Shown: piece after piece, positions 7,573 through 16,235 of the stretch
Layout: every line of letters starts with the position of its first letter
How positions within the stretch are numbered: the stretch's first letter is position 1
From: Tabrizicola_A aquatica
GTDB taxonomy: Bacteria > Pseudomonadota > Alphaproteobacteria > Rhodobacterales > Rhodobacteraceae
DNA length: 64,000 bases
Reading direction: 5' to 3' (one strand)
Assembly (NCBI GenBank): GCA_965194375.1
Contig: CBDAEL010000001.1
Notes under the pieces: generated by a model
The model's database searches: none
What the model saw: only the letters and a program-made list of their open reading frames with translations
Told to the model about the DNA's origin: nothing
Program-made: the position numbers and the translations under genes

Positions 7573-8802
7573 TCACCCAAGGTATTTCGACATCACCAAG
7601 GTCGCATTGGTGCCGCCAAAGCCAAAGCTGTTGGACAGCACGCTGTCGATCGCAACGCCTTCGCGCAGGCTGGTCACGATTTCCGACGGGTCAAGGGCGG
7701 GGTCCAGCGTGGTGACGTTGGCCGAGGCGGCGATGAAACCTTTGTTCATCATGATCAGCGAATAGATCGCCTCCCACACACCCGCGCCGCCAAGGCAATG
7801 ACCCGTCAGCGACTTGGTCGAGGCGATGGGCGGCGTGGTGCCTTGGCCAAAGACCCGGCGGATGGCCTCAACCTCGGTCACATCGCCGACCACGGTCGAG
7901 GTGCCGTGGCTGTTGATATAGTCAATCTTGCGGCCCTGCGGCAGGGTTGACAGGGCCAGCCGCATCGCGCGCTCGCCGCCTTCACCCGACGGGGCCACCA
8001 TGTCGTGGCCGTCCGACGTCGCACCATAGCCGGTGACTTCGGCGTAGATCTTGGCGCCGCGGGCCAGAGCGTGGTTAAGTTCTTCCAGAACCACCACACC
8101 GCCGCCGCCAGCAATCACGAACCCGTCGCGCGTGGCGTCATAGGTGCGGCTCGCGGTTTCGGGGGCATCGTTATACTTCGACGACATCGCGCCCATCGCA
8201 TCGAACAGGCACGACAGCGTCCAGTCCAGCTCTTCGCCGCCACCGGCGAACACGATGTCCTGCTTGCCCATCTGGATCAACTCGGTTCCGTTGCCGATGC
8301 AATGGGCCGAGGTGGAGCAGGCCGAGGTGATCGAATAGTTCACGCCCTTGATCTTGAACGGGGTCGCAAGGCAGGCCGAGACGGTCGAGGACATGCCCTT
8401 GGTCACGCCAAACGGGCCGATCCGCTTTGGGCTGCCCGTTTCGCGCACGATGTTGTGGGCCTTGAAGAAAGACTTGGTCGAAGGCCCACCCGAACCCACG
8501 ATGATGCCGGTGCGCTCATTCGAAACATCGCTTTCCGACAGGCCGGAATCCTTCACCGCCTGATCCATCGCGATAAAGGTATAGGCCGCCCCATCGCCCA
8601 TAAAGCGCAGGTCACGCTTGTCGATGTGGTCTTCCAGCACGATGTTGGGCTGGCCGTGAACGCGGCAGCGGAAGCCGTGCTCGGCATATTCGGGGGCAAA
8701 GACGATGCCGGATTTGCCGGCGTGGAGCGAGGCTTCGACCTCGGCTGCATTATTGCCGATGGATGAAACGATCCCGATGCCGGTGATGACGACGCGACGC
8801 AT
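7573..8802 (-). CDS. fabB: 3-oxoacyl-[acyl-carrier-protein] synthase I
   Basis: A 409-residue thiolase-fold condensing enzyme that elongates cis-unsaturated acyl-ACPs. The Cys-His-His triad is visible: ITSACSTSAHCIGNG (nucleophile Cys), NSHGTSTVVGD and SLTGHCLGGAG. The start MRRVVITGIGIVSSIG at 8802 is the normal family N-terminus; a 12-residue upstream extension in the same frame is unlikely. The gene follows fabA by 16 bases, the standard fabA-fabB pairing of the anaerobic unsaturated fatty-acid route, and precedes fabI. Confidence 0.97.
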   Translation of the reverse strand: MRRVVITGIGIVSSIGNNAAEVEASLHAGKSGIVFAPEYAEHGFRCRVHGQPNIVLEDHIDKRDLRFMGDGAAYTFIAMDQAVKDSGLSESDVSNERTGIIVGSGGPSTKSFFKAHNIVRETGSPKRIGPFGVTKGMSSTVSACLATPFKIKGVNYSITSACSTSAHCIGNGTELIQMGKQDIVFAGGGEELDWTLSCLFDAMGAMSSKYNDAPETASRTYDATRDGFVIAGGGGVVVLEELNHALARGAKIYAEVTGYGATSDGHDMVAPSGEGGERAMRLALSTLPQGRKIDYINSHGTSTVVGDVTEVEAIRRVFGQGTTPPIASTKSLTGHCLGGAGVWEAIYSLIMMNKGFIAASANVTTLDPALDPSEIVTSLREGVAIDSVLSNSFGFGGTNATLVMSKYLG

Positions 8803-8818
8803 GGGCGCACTCCTTTTC

Positions 8819-9328
8819 TTAGGTCGCCGAGAGGGCAACTTTCATGTCGGTGACTTGATAGATGACCTCGCCATCCGCCTCGACGATGCCATTGGCAACG
8901 CCCATGGTCAGACGGCGGGTGGTCAGGGCCTTGGTGAAATCGACCTTGTAGGTCAGCATCTTGCGGTCAGGGCGCACCATGCCGGTCAGCTTGACCTCGC
9001 CCACACCCAGCGCATAGCCACGCCCCTGCCAGCCGCGCCAGCCAAGGTTAAAGCCGGTCAGCTGCCACAGCCCATCAAGGCCAAGGCAGCCGGGCATGAT
9101 CGGGTTGCCGGGGAAGTGGCAGTCAAAGAACCAAAGATCAGGCGTGATATCGAATTCGGCCACCACATGGCCCTTGCCATGCAAGCCGCCATCTTCCGAA
9201 ATCTCGGTGATGCGGTCCATCATCAGCATGGGTGGCGCTGGCAATTGCGCGTTGCCGGGGCCGAACAATTCGCCACGCGCGCATTTCAGAAGGTCTTCCT
9301 TGCTGAACGATGTCGGATAAAGGCCCAT
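8819..9328 (-). CDS. fabA: 3-hydroxydecanoyl-[acyl-carrier-protein] dehydratase/isomerase
   Basis: A 169-residue hot-dog-fold enzyme that dehydrates 3-hydroxydecanoyl-ACP and isomerises the product to the cis-3 isomer, the branch point to unsaturated fatty acids. The catalytic histidine is in FDCHFPGNPIMPG and the catalytic aspartate in LGLDGLWQL. I chose the ATG at 9328 (MGLYPTSFSKEDLL); a TTG at 9346 in the same frame is an alternative without a good ribosome-binding site. First gene of fabA-fabB-fabI, divergent from irr with 158 bases between the start codons, so iron-responsive control of the fab genes is conceivable but not shown. Confidence 0.97.
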   Translation of the reverse strand: MGLYPTSFSKEDLLKCARGELFGPGNAQLPAPPMLMMDRITEISEDGGLHGKGHVVAEFDITPDLWFFDCHFPGNPIMPGCLGLDGLWQLTGFNLGWRGWQGRGYALGVGEVKLTGMVRPDRKMLTYKVDFTKALTTRRLTMGVANGIVEADGEVIYQVTDMKVALSAT

Positions 9329-9450
9329 TCTTGCCCAGTCCCCCAAAGGCTGTTGTTTGCTCCGTGTATCACCCCCAGCGATAGGGAAGCAAGGGCAGGG
9401 GCCTGTCCGTTCGCTTTGTCACTGTCGGGCGTCAAGGCTGGGGATTCCAA

Positions 9451-9479
9451 TTGAAATGTCTGCGATATGTCCTTTATAA
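9451..9479 (+). promoter_or_regulatory. Promoter of irr, giving a near-leaderless transcript
   Basis: TTGAAA (9451-9456), 17-base spacer, TTATAA (9474-9479). The predicted transcription start (about 9486) coincides with the ATG at 9487, so the transcript would be leaderless or almost so, although an AAGGA lies just before the ATG. Confidence 0.45.
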
Positions 9480-9486
9480 GGAAGGC

Positions 9487-9915
9487 ATGACCGATCTGAT
9501 CCCCCATGACCCTGACGCGCGGCTTATCGGCTGGCTTGCCTCTGGCGGCCTGCGGCCGACCCGGCAGCGTCTTGCGTTGGCCGCCCTCTTGGTCGGCGAC
9601 GGCGAGGACCGTCACGTCACCGCCGAGGGGCTTTACGCCGCCGCGGCTGGCACCGCCGATAAGGTCAGTCTAGCCACCGTCTACAACACCCTGCGCGCCT
9701 TTTGTGATGCGGGGCTGATGAATGAGGTGGTTGTAGATGGCTCGCGGTCCTATTTCGATACGCGGCTGGACGACCATCCGCACTTCTATTGGGAAGACAG
9801 CGGCACCCTGACCGATGCCCCGGCCAACCAGTTGAAAATCGCCGAACTGCCCGCCGCGCCCGCAGGGGCCGCGATTTCGCGGGTGGATGTGGTGATCCGG
9901 CTGAAAAAGCTCTGA
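9487..9915 (+). CDS. irr: Iron response regulator Irr (Fur family)
   Basis: A 142-residue Fur-superfamily transcription factor. The winged helix begins LRPTRQRLALAALLVG and continues through the recognition region DKVSLATVYNTLRAFCDAGLMNEV; the dimerisation half contains DDHPHFYWEDSGTLTD, with the shortened histidine motif that separates Irr from true Fur. Irr in alphaproteobacteria represses or activates iron and haem genes according to haem status. Start at the ATG 9487 rather than a TTG at 9451. Location next to fabAB is characteristic of the Rhodobacteraceae. It is divergently transcribed from fabA. Confidence 0.9.
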   Translation: MTDLIPHDPDARLIGWLASGGLRPTRQRLALAALLVGDGEDRHVTAEGLYAAAAGTADKVSLATVYNTLRAFCDAGLMNEVVVDGSRSYFDTRLDDHPHFYWEDSGTLTDAPANQLKIAELPAAPAGAAISRVDVVIRLKKL

Positions 9916-9978
9916 CGCCTGCGGGCAGTGGCGACATTGCGTCTGGCTCGGTGGGCATCGTTGACCTTCCTACCCCCT

Positions 9979-10007
9979 TTGACCTTGTTCGCGGCCCTGC
10001 CTATAAG
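9979..10007 (+). promoter_or_regulatory. Strong promoter upstream of ileS
   Basis: TTGACC (9979-9984), 17-base spacer and TATAAG (10002-10007). Transcription would start near 10014, leaving a leader of about 130 bases before ileS. Confidence 0.55.
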
Positions 10008-10014
10008 GCAGCCC

Positions 10015-10077
10015 ATGAACACAGCCTTTCCGGTCCTTCACCGAATTAGCGGCCCGGCGTCCTGACAGGGCGCCGGG
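10015..10077 (+). promoter_or_regulatory. ileS leader: 16-codon ORF and overlapping hairpin
   Basis: An ATG at 10015, at the predicted transcription start, opens a 16-codon frame (MNTAFPVLHRISGPAS) ending at TGA 10063-10065. A 7-bp GC stem, CCCGGCG (10053-10059) with CGCCGGG (10071-10077), overlaps its end. It resembles an upstream-ORF/attenuator arrangement, but only one Ile codon is present and there is no U-run, so a control role is speculative. Confidence 0.3.
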
Positions 10078-10143
10078 GTGACAAGGCGCATTCGCCGCCT
10101 CCAAGGACCGACCGCAATCCCCATTCCCGAAGGACCGCATCCG

Positions 10144-13062
10144 ATGTGCGCCGACACGCCAGACCTTGACGTTGACTACCGTGACACTGTGTTTCTGCCG
10201 GAAACCGAGTTTCCCATGCGCGGGGGTCTGCCGCAGCGTGAGCCGGGTTGGCTGGCGCGTTGGGAACAGATCGGCGTCTATGATCGGCTGCGCGAAAAGA
10301 CCGGGCGCCGCGATTTCACGCTGCATGACGGCCCGCCCTACGCCAACGGCCATCTGCACATCGGCCATGCGCTGAACAAAATCCTGAAGGACATGGTCGT
10401 GCGGTCCCAGCAAATGATGGGCCGCGACGCGCGCTATGTGCCGGGGTGGGATTGCCACGGCCTGCCGATCGAATGGAAGATCGAAGAGCAATACCGCGCC
10501 AAGGGACTGAACAAGGACGATGTCGATATCGTCGATTTCCGTCAGGAATGCCGCCGCTTTGCCGAAGGCTGGATCGACATCCAGCGCGAGGAATTCAAGC
10601 GGCTGGGCATCACCGGAAACTGGGAAAACCCCTATCTAACAATGGATTACCATGCCGAGGCGGTGATCGCCGACGAGTTCATGAAGTTCTTGATGAACGG
10701 CTCGCTTTATCAAGGCTCCAAGCCCGTCATGTGGTCGCCGGTCGAAAAGACCGCGCTGGCCGAGGCGGAGGTGGAGTATCACGACCACACGAGCCATATG
10801 GTTTGGGTGCGGTTTAAGGTGGTCAAGGGCGATGCGCTCTTCACGAAAACCCACACCGATGTGCTGATTTGGACGACAACACCTTGGACCATCCCGCAGA
10901 ACCGTGGGGTCAGCTATGGGCCGGGCATTGCCTATGGTCTTTATGAAATCATCGGGCGGCCTGCCGAAAGTACGGCCACCATCGGTCACCGGGTGATCGT
11001 TGCCGATGCTTTGGCCGAGGCCGTGTTTGGCCAAGCCAAGCTGGTTGGCCCCGAGATGGTCCGCCGCCTGTGCGATGTGAAGCCTGACGATCTGGCGGGC
11101 ATGACAATGTCGCACCCCTACGCCGGCATCGAAGGTGGCAATGGCGAATGGGACTTCCCCGTGCCGATGGTCGCGGGCGACCATGTGACGGATGATGCAG
11201 GCACGGGCTTTGTCCATACCGCGCCCAGCCATGGCGATGACGACTATCAGATGGGTCTGAAGTACAGCCTTGGCATGACCTATAACGTCGAGGCCGATGG
11301 CTCATATCGCACCGATCTGCCCTTGTTCGGCGGCCAGCACATCATCCTGCCCGATGGCAAAGAAGGCCCGGCAAACGTCAGCAATATCAAGGCGCTGGCG
11401 GGAGCGGGGGCACTGTTTGCTAAGGGCAAGCTGAAGCATTCCTACCCCCATTCGTGGCGCTCCAAAGCCCCTGTGATCTATCGCAACACGCCGCAGTGGT
11501 TCGTCGCGATTGACCGCAAGCTGGACGACGGCATGGGCGCGCATGGCGATACGATCCGCAGCCGCGCGCTGACCTCGATCAACGAGTTGGTCACCTGGAC
11601 CCCGCAAACGGGGCGCAACCGCCTCTATTCCATGATCGAGGCGCGGCCGGATTGGGTGCTGTCGCGTCAACGCGCTTGGGGCGTGCCGCTGACCTGCTTT
11701 ACCAAGCTGGGTGCCAAGCCGACGGATGCCGATTTCCTGTTGCGCAACGAGGCCGTCAACGCCCGCATCAAGGCGGCGTTTGAGGCTGAGGGCGCGGATG
11801 TTTGGTACGTGGCGGGGTTCAAGGAAAAGATGCTGGATGGCATCGTGAACCCGGCTGAGTACACTCAGATTTTCGACGTGTTGGACGTGTGGTTTGACAG
11901 CGGCTCGACCCATGCCTTCGTGTTGCGCGACCGTGAGGATGGCACCGAAGACGGCTTGGCCGATCTATATCTAGAGGGCACCGACCAGCATCGCGGGTGG
12001 TTCCATTCCTCGATGTTGCAGGCCTGCGGCACCAAGGGCCGCGCGCCCTATCGGGGGGTGCTGACCCATGGTTTCACGCTGGACGAAAAGGGCATGAAGA
12101 TGTCCAAGTCCTTGGGAAATACCGTGGCACCGCAAGCGGTTATCGACGAATACGGCGCGGATATCCTGCGTCTGTGGGTGGCGCAGGCTGACTACACGGT
12201 GGACCTGCGGATCGGCAAGGAAATCCTGAAAGGGGTGGCTGACAGCTATCGTCGCCTGCGCAACACAATGCGCTATATGTTGGGTGCGCTGGCGGGGTTT
12301 GACGAGGCCGAGCGGATCGCGGTTTCGGAGATGCCGGAGAGCGAACGCTTCATCCTGCACCGCTTGGCCGAGTTGGACGCCGAGGTGCGCGAAGGCTATG
12401 CCAAATACGACTTCCAAGGCGTGTTCCAAAAGCTGTTCACCTTTGCCACGACCGATCTGAGCGCGGTTTACTTCGACATCCGCAAGGACGTTCTCTACTG
12501 CGACGCGCCCGCATCTATGCGCCGCCGGGCCTGCCGGACGGTGATGGATCTGGTCCTCCAGCGGCTGACCGCGTGGCTGGCCCCGGTCTTGGTGTTCACC
12601 ATGGAAGAGGTCTGGCTAGAACGCTTCCCCGGTGAGGACAGCTCGATCCACCTGAGTGATTTCCCTGAAACGCCAAAGGCTTGGCTGGATCAATCTTTGG
12701 CTGATACCTGGACCGGCCTGCGTGATGCCCGCCGCGTGGTGACGGGCGCGTTGGAGGTGCAGCGCACCGCGAAGGTGATCGGTTCCAGTCTTGAAGCCGC
12801 GCCGGAGGTGTTTGTTACCCCTGTTTTGGCCAAGCTTTTGGGGTCGGTGAACTTTGCCGAATTGTGCATCACCTCGGGTCTGGTGCTGCGTCAGGGTCCG
12901 GCGCCGGAGGGGGCGTTTAGCTTGCCCGATGTGGCGGATGTGGCGGTGGTGTTCCATCCTGCGCAGGGTGAAAAGTGCCAGCGCTGCTGGCAGATTTTGC
13001 CGGATGTGGGCACCCACAAACACCCCCACACCTGCAAGCGCTGCAACGACGCTTTGGGGTAA
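10144..13062 (+). CDS. ileS: Isoleucyl-tRNA synthetase
   Basis: A 972-residue class I aminoacyl-tRNA synthetase charging tRNA-Ile. The HIGH signature is in NGHLHIGHALNK, the KMSKS loop in GMKMSKSLGN, and the large insertion between them is the editing domain that clears Val-tRNA-Ile (contains TTTPWTIPQNRG and a D-rich TDDAGTGFVHTAPSHG). The C-terminal zinc knuckle CQRCW...CKRCN is complete. ATG 10144 is preceded by AAGGA at good spacing; an earlier frame start at 10078 adds unrelated residues. Single-gene unit, closed by a strong terminator at 13171-13199. Confidence 0.97.
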   Translation: MCADTPDLDVDYRDTVFLPETEFPMRGGLPQREPGWLARWEQIGVYDRLREKTGRRDFTLHDGPPYANGHLHIGHALNKILKDMVVRSQQMMGRDARYVPGWDCHGLPIEWKIEEQYRAKGLNKDDVDIVDFRQECRRFAEGWIDIQREEFKRLGITGNWENPYLTMDYHAEAVIADEFMKFLMNGSLYQGSKPVMWSPVEKTALAEAEVEYHDHTSHMVWVRFKVVKGDALFTKTHTDVLIWTTTPWTIPQNRGVSYGPGIAYGLYEIIGRPAESTATIGHRVIVADALAEAVFGQAKLVGPEMVRRLCDVKPDDLAGMTMSHPYAGIEGGNGEWDFPVPMVAGDHVTDDAGTGFVHTAPSHGDDDYQMGLKYSLGMTYNVEADGSYRTDLPLFGGQHIILPDGKEGPANVSNIKALAGAGALFAKGKLKHSYPHSWRSKAPVIYRNTPQWFVAIDRKLDDGMGAHGDTIRSRALTSINELVTWTPQTGRNRLYSMIEARPDWVLSRQRAWGVPLTCFTKLGAKPTDADFLLRNEAVNARIKAAFEAEGADVWYVAGFKEKMLDGIVNPAEYTQIFDVLDVWFDSGSTHAFVLRDREDGTEDGLADLYLEGTDQHRGWFHSSMLQACGTKGRAPYRGVLTHGFTLDEKGMKMSKSLGNTVAPQAVIDEYGADILRLWVAQADYTVDLRIGKEILKGVADSYRRLRNTMRYMLGALAGFDEAERIAVSEMPESERFILHRLAELDAEVREGYAKYDFQGVFQKLFTFATTDLSAVYFDIRKDVLYCDAPASMRRRACRTVMDLVLQRLTAWLAPVLVFTMEEVWLERFPGEDSSIHLSDFPETPKAWLDQSLADTWTGLRDARRVVTGALEVQRTAKVIGSSLEAAPEVFVTPVLAKLLGSVNFAELCITSGLVLRQGPAPEGAFSLPDVADVAVVFHPAQGEKCQRCWQILPDVGTHKHPHTCKRCNDALG

Positions 13063-13170
13063 ATCGGGCGTCTGGTTGGCGTCTGGTCTGCGTCGGGTTG
13101 GTGTATGGCATCTGTCCCGACAGCGTTGGGCGGCCCGGACGCGTGGCCCAACAGGTCCGACAAACCAAAA

Positions 13171-13199
13171 GGCGCTGATCCGGGGGATCAGCGCCTTTT
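13171..13199 (+). terminator. Rho-independent terminator after ileS
   Basis: GGCGCTGATC (13171-13180) pairs perfectly with GATCAGCGCC (13186-13195) around CGGGG, followed by TTTT and preceded by AAAA, so it can work on either strand. Confidence 0.85.
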
Positions 13200-13203
13200 C
13201 TAT

Positions 13204-13240
13204 AAAAAACTTCGCGGGGGCGTCAGGTGCCCCCGCGAAG
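13204..13240 (-). terminator. Rho-independent terminator of the DUF1127 gene
   Basis: CTTCGCGGGGGC (13210-13221) pairs with GCCCCCGCGAAG (13229-13240). Read on the minus strand the stem is followed by six Us (13209-13204), a textbook terminator 10 bases past the stop codon at 13251. Confidence 0.85.
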
Positions 13241-13250
13241 AGGTCTGCCG

Positions 13251-13454
13251 TCAGGCAGGGAGACGAAACTCGAAAGGCAGGGCCGGGAAGCTGTGCGCCT
13301 TTTGGCGGGCTTCAGCCGGGCCGAGGCCGAGGTGCATGGCTTTAAGGTCGGCCCGCGTCAGGCCGATATCGGCCAAGAGCCGCTCATCGCTGCGATCCAG
13401 CAAAAAGCGGGTCGAGCGGCGGGTCTGGAACAGCGACATCAGGCGGGCGAACAT
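13251..13454 (-). CDS. DUF1127 family small protein
   Basis: A 67-residue Arg-rich protein. The family signature is the C-terminal half: LLDRSDERLLADIGLTRADLKAM, matching the DUF1127 pattern of L-x-x-L-x-D-R-x-L-x-D-I-G-L-x-R-x-x. Some DUF1127 proteins bind RNA and affect small-RNA turnover or phosphate/stress adaptation in alphaproteobacteria; the role here is not known. An AGGAG site lies before the ATG. It is divergent from a LysR regulator gene 100 bases away, a natural target for that regulator, and ends in its own strong terminator, so it is made from a short single-gene mRNA. Confidence 0.88.
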   Translation of the reverse strand: MFARLMSLFQTRRSTRFLLDRSDERLLADIGLTRADLKAMHLGLGPAEARQKAHSFPALPFEFRLPA

Positions 13455-13492
13455 GACAAACTCCTATGTATGGGGTGGATATGCGCCTTGCG

Positions 13493-13538
13493 TTGACATT
13501 TTACAAACGAATAGGTTTTATCCCTGACATTGGTAAAA
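13493..13538 (+). promoter_or_regulatory. Promoter and possible LysR operator for the regulator gene
   Basis: A consensus TTGACA (13493-13498), 17-base spacer and TTTTAT (13516-13521). An interrupted palindrome TTTTA (13516-13520)...TAAAA (13534-13538) overlaps the -10 and start region, the shape of a LysR-type box. It could allow autoregulation and control of the divergent DUF1127 gene. Confidence 0.4.
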
Positions 13539-13554
13539 CTCATGGATATTTCGG

Positions 13555-14463
13555 ATGAGCGCCCCCCTCGACAGCGATCTGATGCGCAGCTTTCTGGCGG
13601 TGGCCGACAGCGGGTCTGTCACCATAGCGGCGGCGCGGTTGTTTCGCACGCAATCGGCGGTGTCGTTGCAGATCAAGCGGTTGGAAGAGAGCCTTGGTCA
13701 GCCCCTGTTCACCCGGCAGGCGCGGGGGGTGGACCTGACGCCGCGCGGCGAGCAATTGCTGCCCTATGCGCGCAAGGTGGTGGCGCTGTTGGATCAGGCG
13801 GCCATTGCGCTGCGCGAAAAGCCACTGGTCGGGCCGGTGCGCGTGGGCATTCCGGACGAGTATTCGGGCACCGTGTTGCCGCGTGCGCTGGCCGCCTTTG
13901 ATGAGCGCCATGAGGGCGTGGAGGTGTCGGTGCGGGTGGACCATTCGACCGCGCAGATCAAGGCGCTGGAGGCCGATGAGATCGACCTCGCGGTGATTTA
14001 TGACTGGGAATATGTGCAGGAGGGCGAGGTGTTGTGCCTTGACCCGACGGTCTGGGTCACCTCGATCACCCATCAGCAGCATTTGCGCCGCCCGGTGCCG
14101 GTGGCGGTCTATTTCAAATCGGCCTGGAGCCGGGAGTTTGCCGAAGCCGGGCTGTCGCGTCAGCGGATCGACTGGCGGCCCGCGTGGTCGTGCGACATGG
14201 CGGGCGGGTTTCGGGTTGCGGTGCAAAACGGCGTGGCGGTGGCGCCCTTGTCGCGGTCAACGATCCCGGTGGGGTGTCGGGAGTTGTCGGCCGAGGATGG
14301 CTTTCCGATTGTCGACTATGCCCGCGTGATTTTGCTGCGCAATCCGCGCGGCACCTCTCCGGCGATTGAGGGGATGGCGGTCATGCTGCGTGAGGCCTTT
14401 GCCCCCTTGGGGATGCAGGCCAGCGGGCGGGTGACGGGGGCGGCAAGCGCCAGCCGTCTTTGA
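13555..14463 (+). CDS. LysR family transcriptional regulator
   Basis: A 302-residue LTTR. The N-terminal helix-turn-helix (about residues 7-66) is typical: LMRSFLAVADSGSVTIAAARLFRTQSAVSLQIKRLEESLGQPLF, followed by the linker helix and two substrate-binding subdomains (about 92-300) starting VRVGIPDEYSGTVLPRAL. The inducer is unknown. It sits between a divergent DUF1127 gene and a downstream DMT transporter gene (85 bases), either of which could be a target. Residues after 280 (ASGRVTGAASASRL) are a short Ala/Ser tail of no obvious function. Confidence 0.92.
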   Translation: MSAPLDSDLMRSFLAVADSGSVTIAAARLFRTQSAVSLQIKRLEESLGQPLFTRQARGVDLTPRGEQLLPYARKVVALLDQAAIALREKPLVGPVRVGIPDEYSGTVLPRALAAFDERHEGVEVSVRVDHSTAQIKALEADEIDLAVIYDWEYVQEGEVLCLDPTVWVTSITHQQHLRRPVPVAVYFKSAWSREFAEAGLSRQRIDWRPAWSCDMAGGFRVAVQNGVAVAPLSRSTIPVGCRELSAEDGFPIVDYARVILLRNPRGTSPAIEGMAVMLREAFAPLGMQASGRVTGAASASRL

Positions 14464-14548
14464 GCCTTGCCGCCCCCGGATCGGCCTTGCGGCGGGCTTG
14501 CGGTCTTTGTAACGGTTCTGTGACAGACTGGCAGGCAAAGGAAACCGC

Positions 14549-15385
14549 ATGAGTCTTTGGGTCATGCTGGCCGTTCTTGGGGCGGCCTTCCTGCACGCCT
14601 TGTGGAATTCGCTTCTGAAGGTTGGCACCTCGCGCATGGGGGCGATGGTGATCTTGTCGATCGGCGAGATCCCGATTGGCCTTGCCGTGGTGATGGCGCG
14701 TCCGGCTTTGGATTGGTCGGTCGCCCCGTGGGTGATTGCGGCGGGTTGCGCGCATTTCTTTTACAAGCTGTTCCTGACCTATGCCTATGAGCGTGGCGAT
14801 TTAAGCCGGGTTTACCCGATTGCCCGCGGTTCGGCCCCGTTGATGGTGGGGCTGGTGTCGCCGTTCTTCCTGCCCGATGTCATCACGCCGGTGGAATTTG
14901 CCGGGATTGCCGTACTGGGTTTGGGCATCTTGTTGATGGCGCAGGGGGTCTTTGCCAATGGCGAGAACCGGCGGCTGATCCCTTATGCGCTGTGCTCGGC
15001 CTGTGCGACGGCGACCTATACGCTGATCGACGGGCAGGGCGCGCGGGTGTCGGGTGATGCGGTGGCCTATATCGCCTGGGTCTTTGTGGTGGATGGGCTG
15101 TTCTTTGCCGGGGGCATGCTGGCGTGGAAAGGGTTGGCGGTGCTGCCGCGCCAGCGCAAGGCCTGGGGCGTGGGGATGATCGCGGCGGCGGCCTCGTACG
15201 GGGCCTATGCGGTGAGCGTCTGGGCCATGACCATTGCGCCGATTGCCGTGGTGGCGGCGTTGCGCGAAACCTCGATCCTCTTTGCGGTGATGATCGGCTG
15301 GCTGGTCTTTGGCGAGAAGATGACGCGGGGCAAGGCGTTGGCCACGCTGGTCATTGTCGGCGGGGTGATGCTGACGCGGCTTTAG
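14549..15385 (+). CDS. DMT superfamily (EamA-type) transporter
   Basis: A 278-residue inner-membrane protein with about ten hydrophobic helices in two halves, the EamA layout. Each half ends in the conserved pattern of a glycine-rich helix (for example FAGIAVLGLGILLMAQG and GKALATLVIVGGVMLTRL), and GEKMTRGKALATL is the typical final loop. Substrates of this family are small metabolites or amino acids and cannot be told from sequence. Located downstream of the LysR gene on the same strand. Convergent with pcs. Confidence 0.88.
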   Translation: MSLWVMLAVLGAAFLHALWNSLLKVGTSRMGAMVILSIGEIPIGLAVVMARPALDWSVAPWVIAAGCAHFFYKLFLTYAYERGDLSRVYPIARGSAPLMVGLVSPFFLPDVITPVEFAGIAVLGLGILLMAQGVFANGENRRLIPYALCSACATATYTLIDGQGARVSGDAVAYIAWVFVVDGLFFAGGMLAWKGLAVLPRQRKAWGVGMIAAAASYGAYAVSVWAMTIAPIAVVAALRETSILFAVMIGWLVFGEKMTRGKALATLVIVGGVMLTRL

Positions 15386-15463
15386 CGCCGCTATTTGAGC
15401 CCGCTGCGGGTGCAGCGGTCACGCGTCGCGCAACGAGACGGCGCCCGCCGTACGAGGCGCGGG

Positions 15464-15496
15464 TGTCAGGAAATTTGCGGGTCAGGAAATTCGCCG
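15464..15496. repeat. Short tandem repeat at the pcs stop codon
   Basis: GTCAGGAAATT occurs twice in a row about 16 bases apart; one copy contains the pcs stop codon. Slippage here could change the last residues of Pcs. Confidence 0.5.
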
Positions 15497-16186
15497 GGGC
15501 CGGGCGGGGATGATCTGCTGGGCGATGCCTGCACCCACCAGATAGACCGAGGTTGCCACCAGCCCCCAATGCGCCCAGGTGCCTTCGGCAAAGTTCACCC
15601 ATGCCGCCCAACCGGCGAAGGTGACCCAAGCGATGGACACCGGCAGGGTGACCTCGCGCCAGCGCTCGGTGCGGGTGGGGTGCACGAACTTGAGCGGCAG
15701 GAACATGCCCACGGTCAACAGCACCACAATCGCCAAGATCACGCTTTGCGAGGGGGCCACGGCAAAGAGCACAAGCACCACCATGTTCCAGCAGGCCGGA
15801 AAGCCCGAGAAGCTTTTGTCCTTGGTTTTCATGCGGGTGTCGGAGAAATAGATTACCGAGCCGTAGCAGATGGCGATGATCACCAGCCACCCGGTCCAGC
15901 CTGTCAGCATGCCCGATTTGAACAAGGCATAGGCGGGGATGAACACATAGGTCAGGTAATCGACGATCAGGTCCATCAGGACGCCGTCATAGATCGGGAA
16001 ATTCTTCGGCGTGTCATAGCGGCGCGCGAGCGGGCCATCAATGCCATCGACTAAAAGCGCCAAGACCAGCCACAGGAACATGGTCTGCCAATTGCCTTCC
16101 ACGGCGGCGAGCATGGCAAACATCGACAGAACTGCCCCGGTGGCAGTCAGCAAATGAACCGAAAGGGCTTTGATCTTTACATCCAT
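15482..16186 (-). CDS. pcs: Phosphatidylcholine synthase
   Basis: A 234-residue inner-membrane CDP-alcohol phosphotransferase that makes phosphatidylcholine directly from CDP-diacylglycerol and choline. The family active site is visible as DGIDGPLARR...YDGVLMDLIVDY, with the conserved aspartates arranged as in Pcs rather than in PgsA. About eight hydrophobic segments follow. I chose the ATG at 16186 (MDVKIKALSVHLLTATGAVLS), which has an AAGG five bases upstream; an ATG at 16207 adds seven residues. With olsA/olsB near 59 kb it shows that this organism makes choline and ornithine lipids. Its stop codon lies within a short tandem repeat. Confidence 0.95.
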   Translation of the reverse strand: MDVKIKALSVHLLTATGAVLSMFAMLAAVEGNWQTMFLWLVLALLVDGIDGPLARRYDTPKNFPIYDGVLMDLIVDYLTYVFIPAYALFKSGMLTGWTGWLVIIAICYGSVIYFSDTRMKTKDKSFSGFPACWNMVVLVLFAVAPSQSVILAIVVLLTVGMFLPLKFVHPTRTERWREVTLPVSIAWVTFAGWAAWVNFAEGTWAHWGLVATSVYLVGAGIAQQIIPARPRRIS

Positions 16187-16235
16187 AGGGCCTTTTTGGC
16201 CGATCATTGCCGCGTGTCAACCACAAGAGGCAAAT

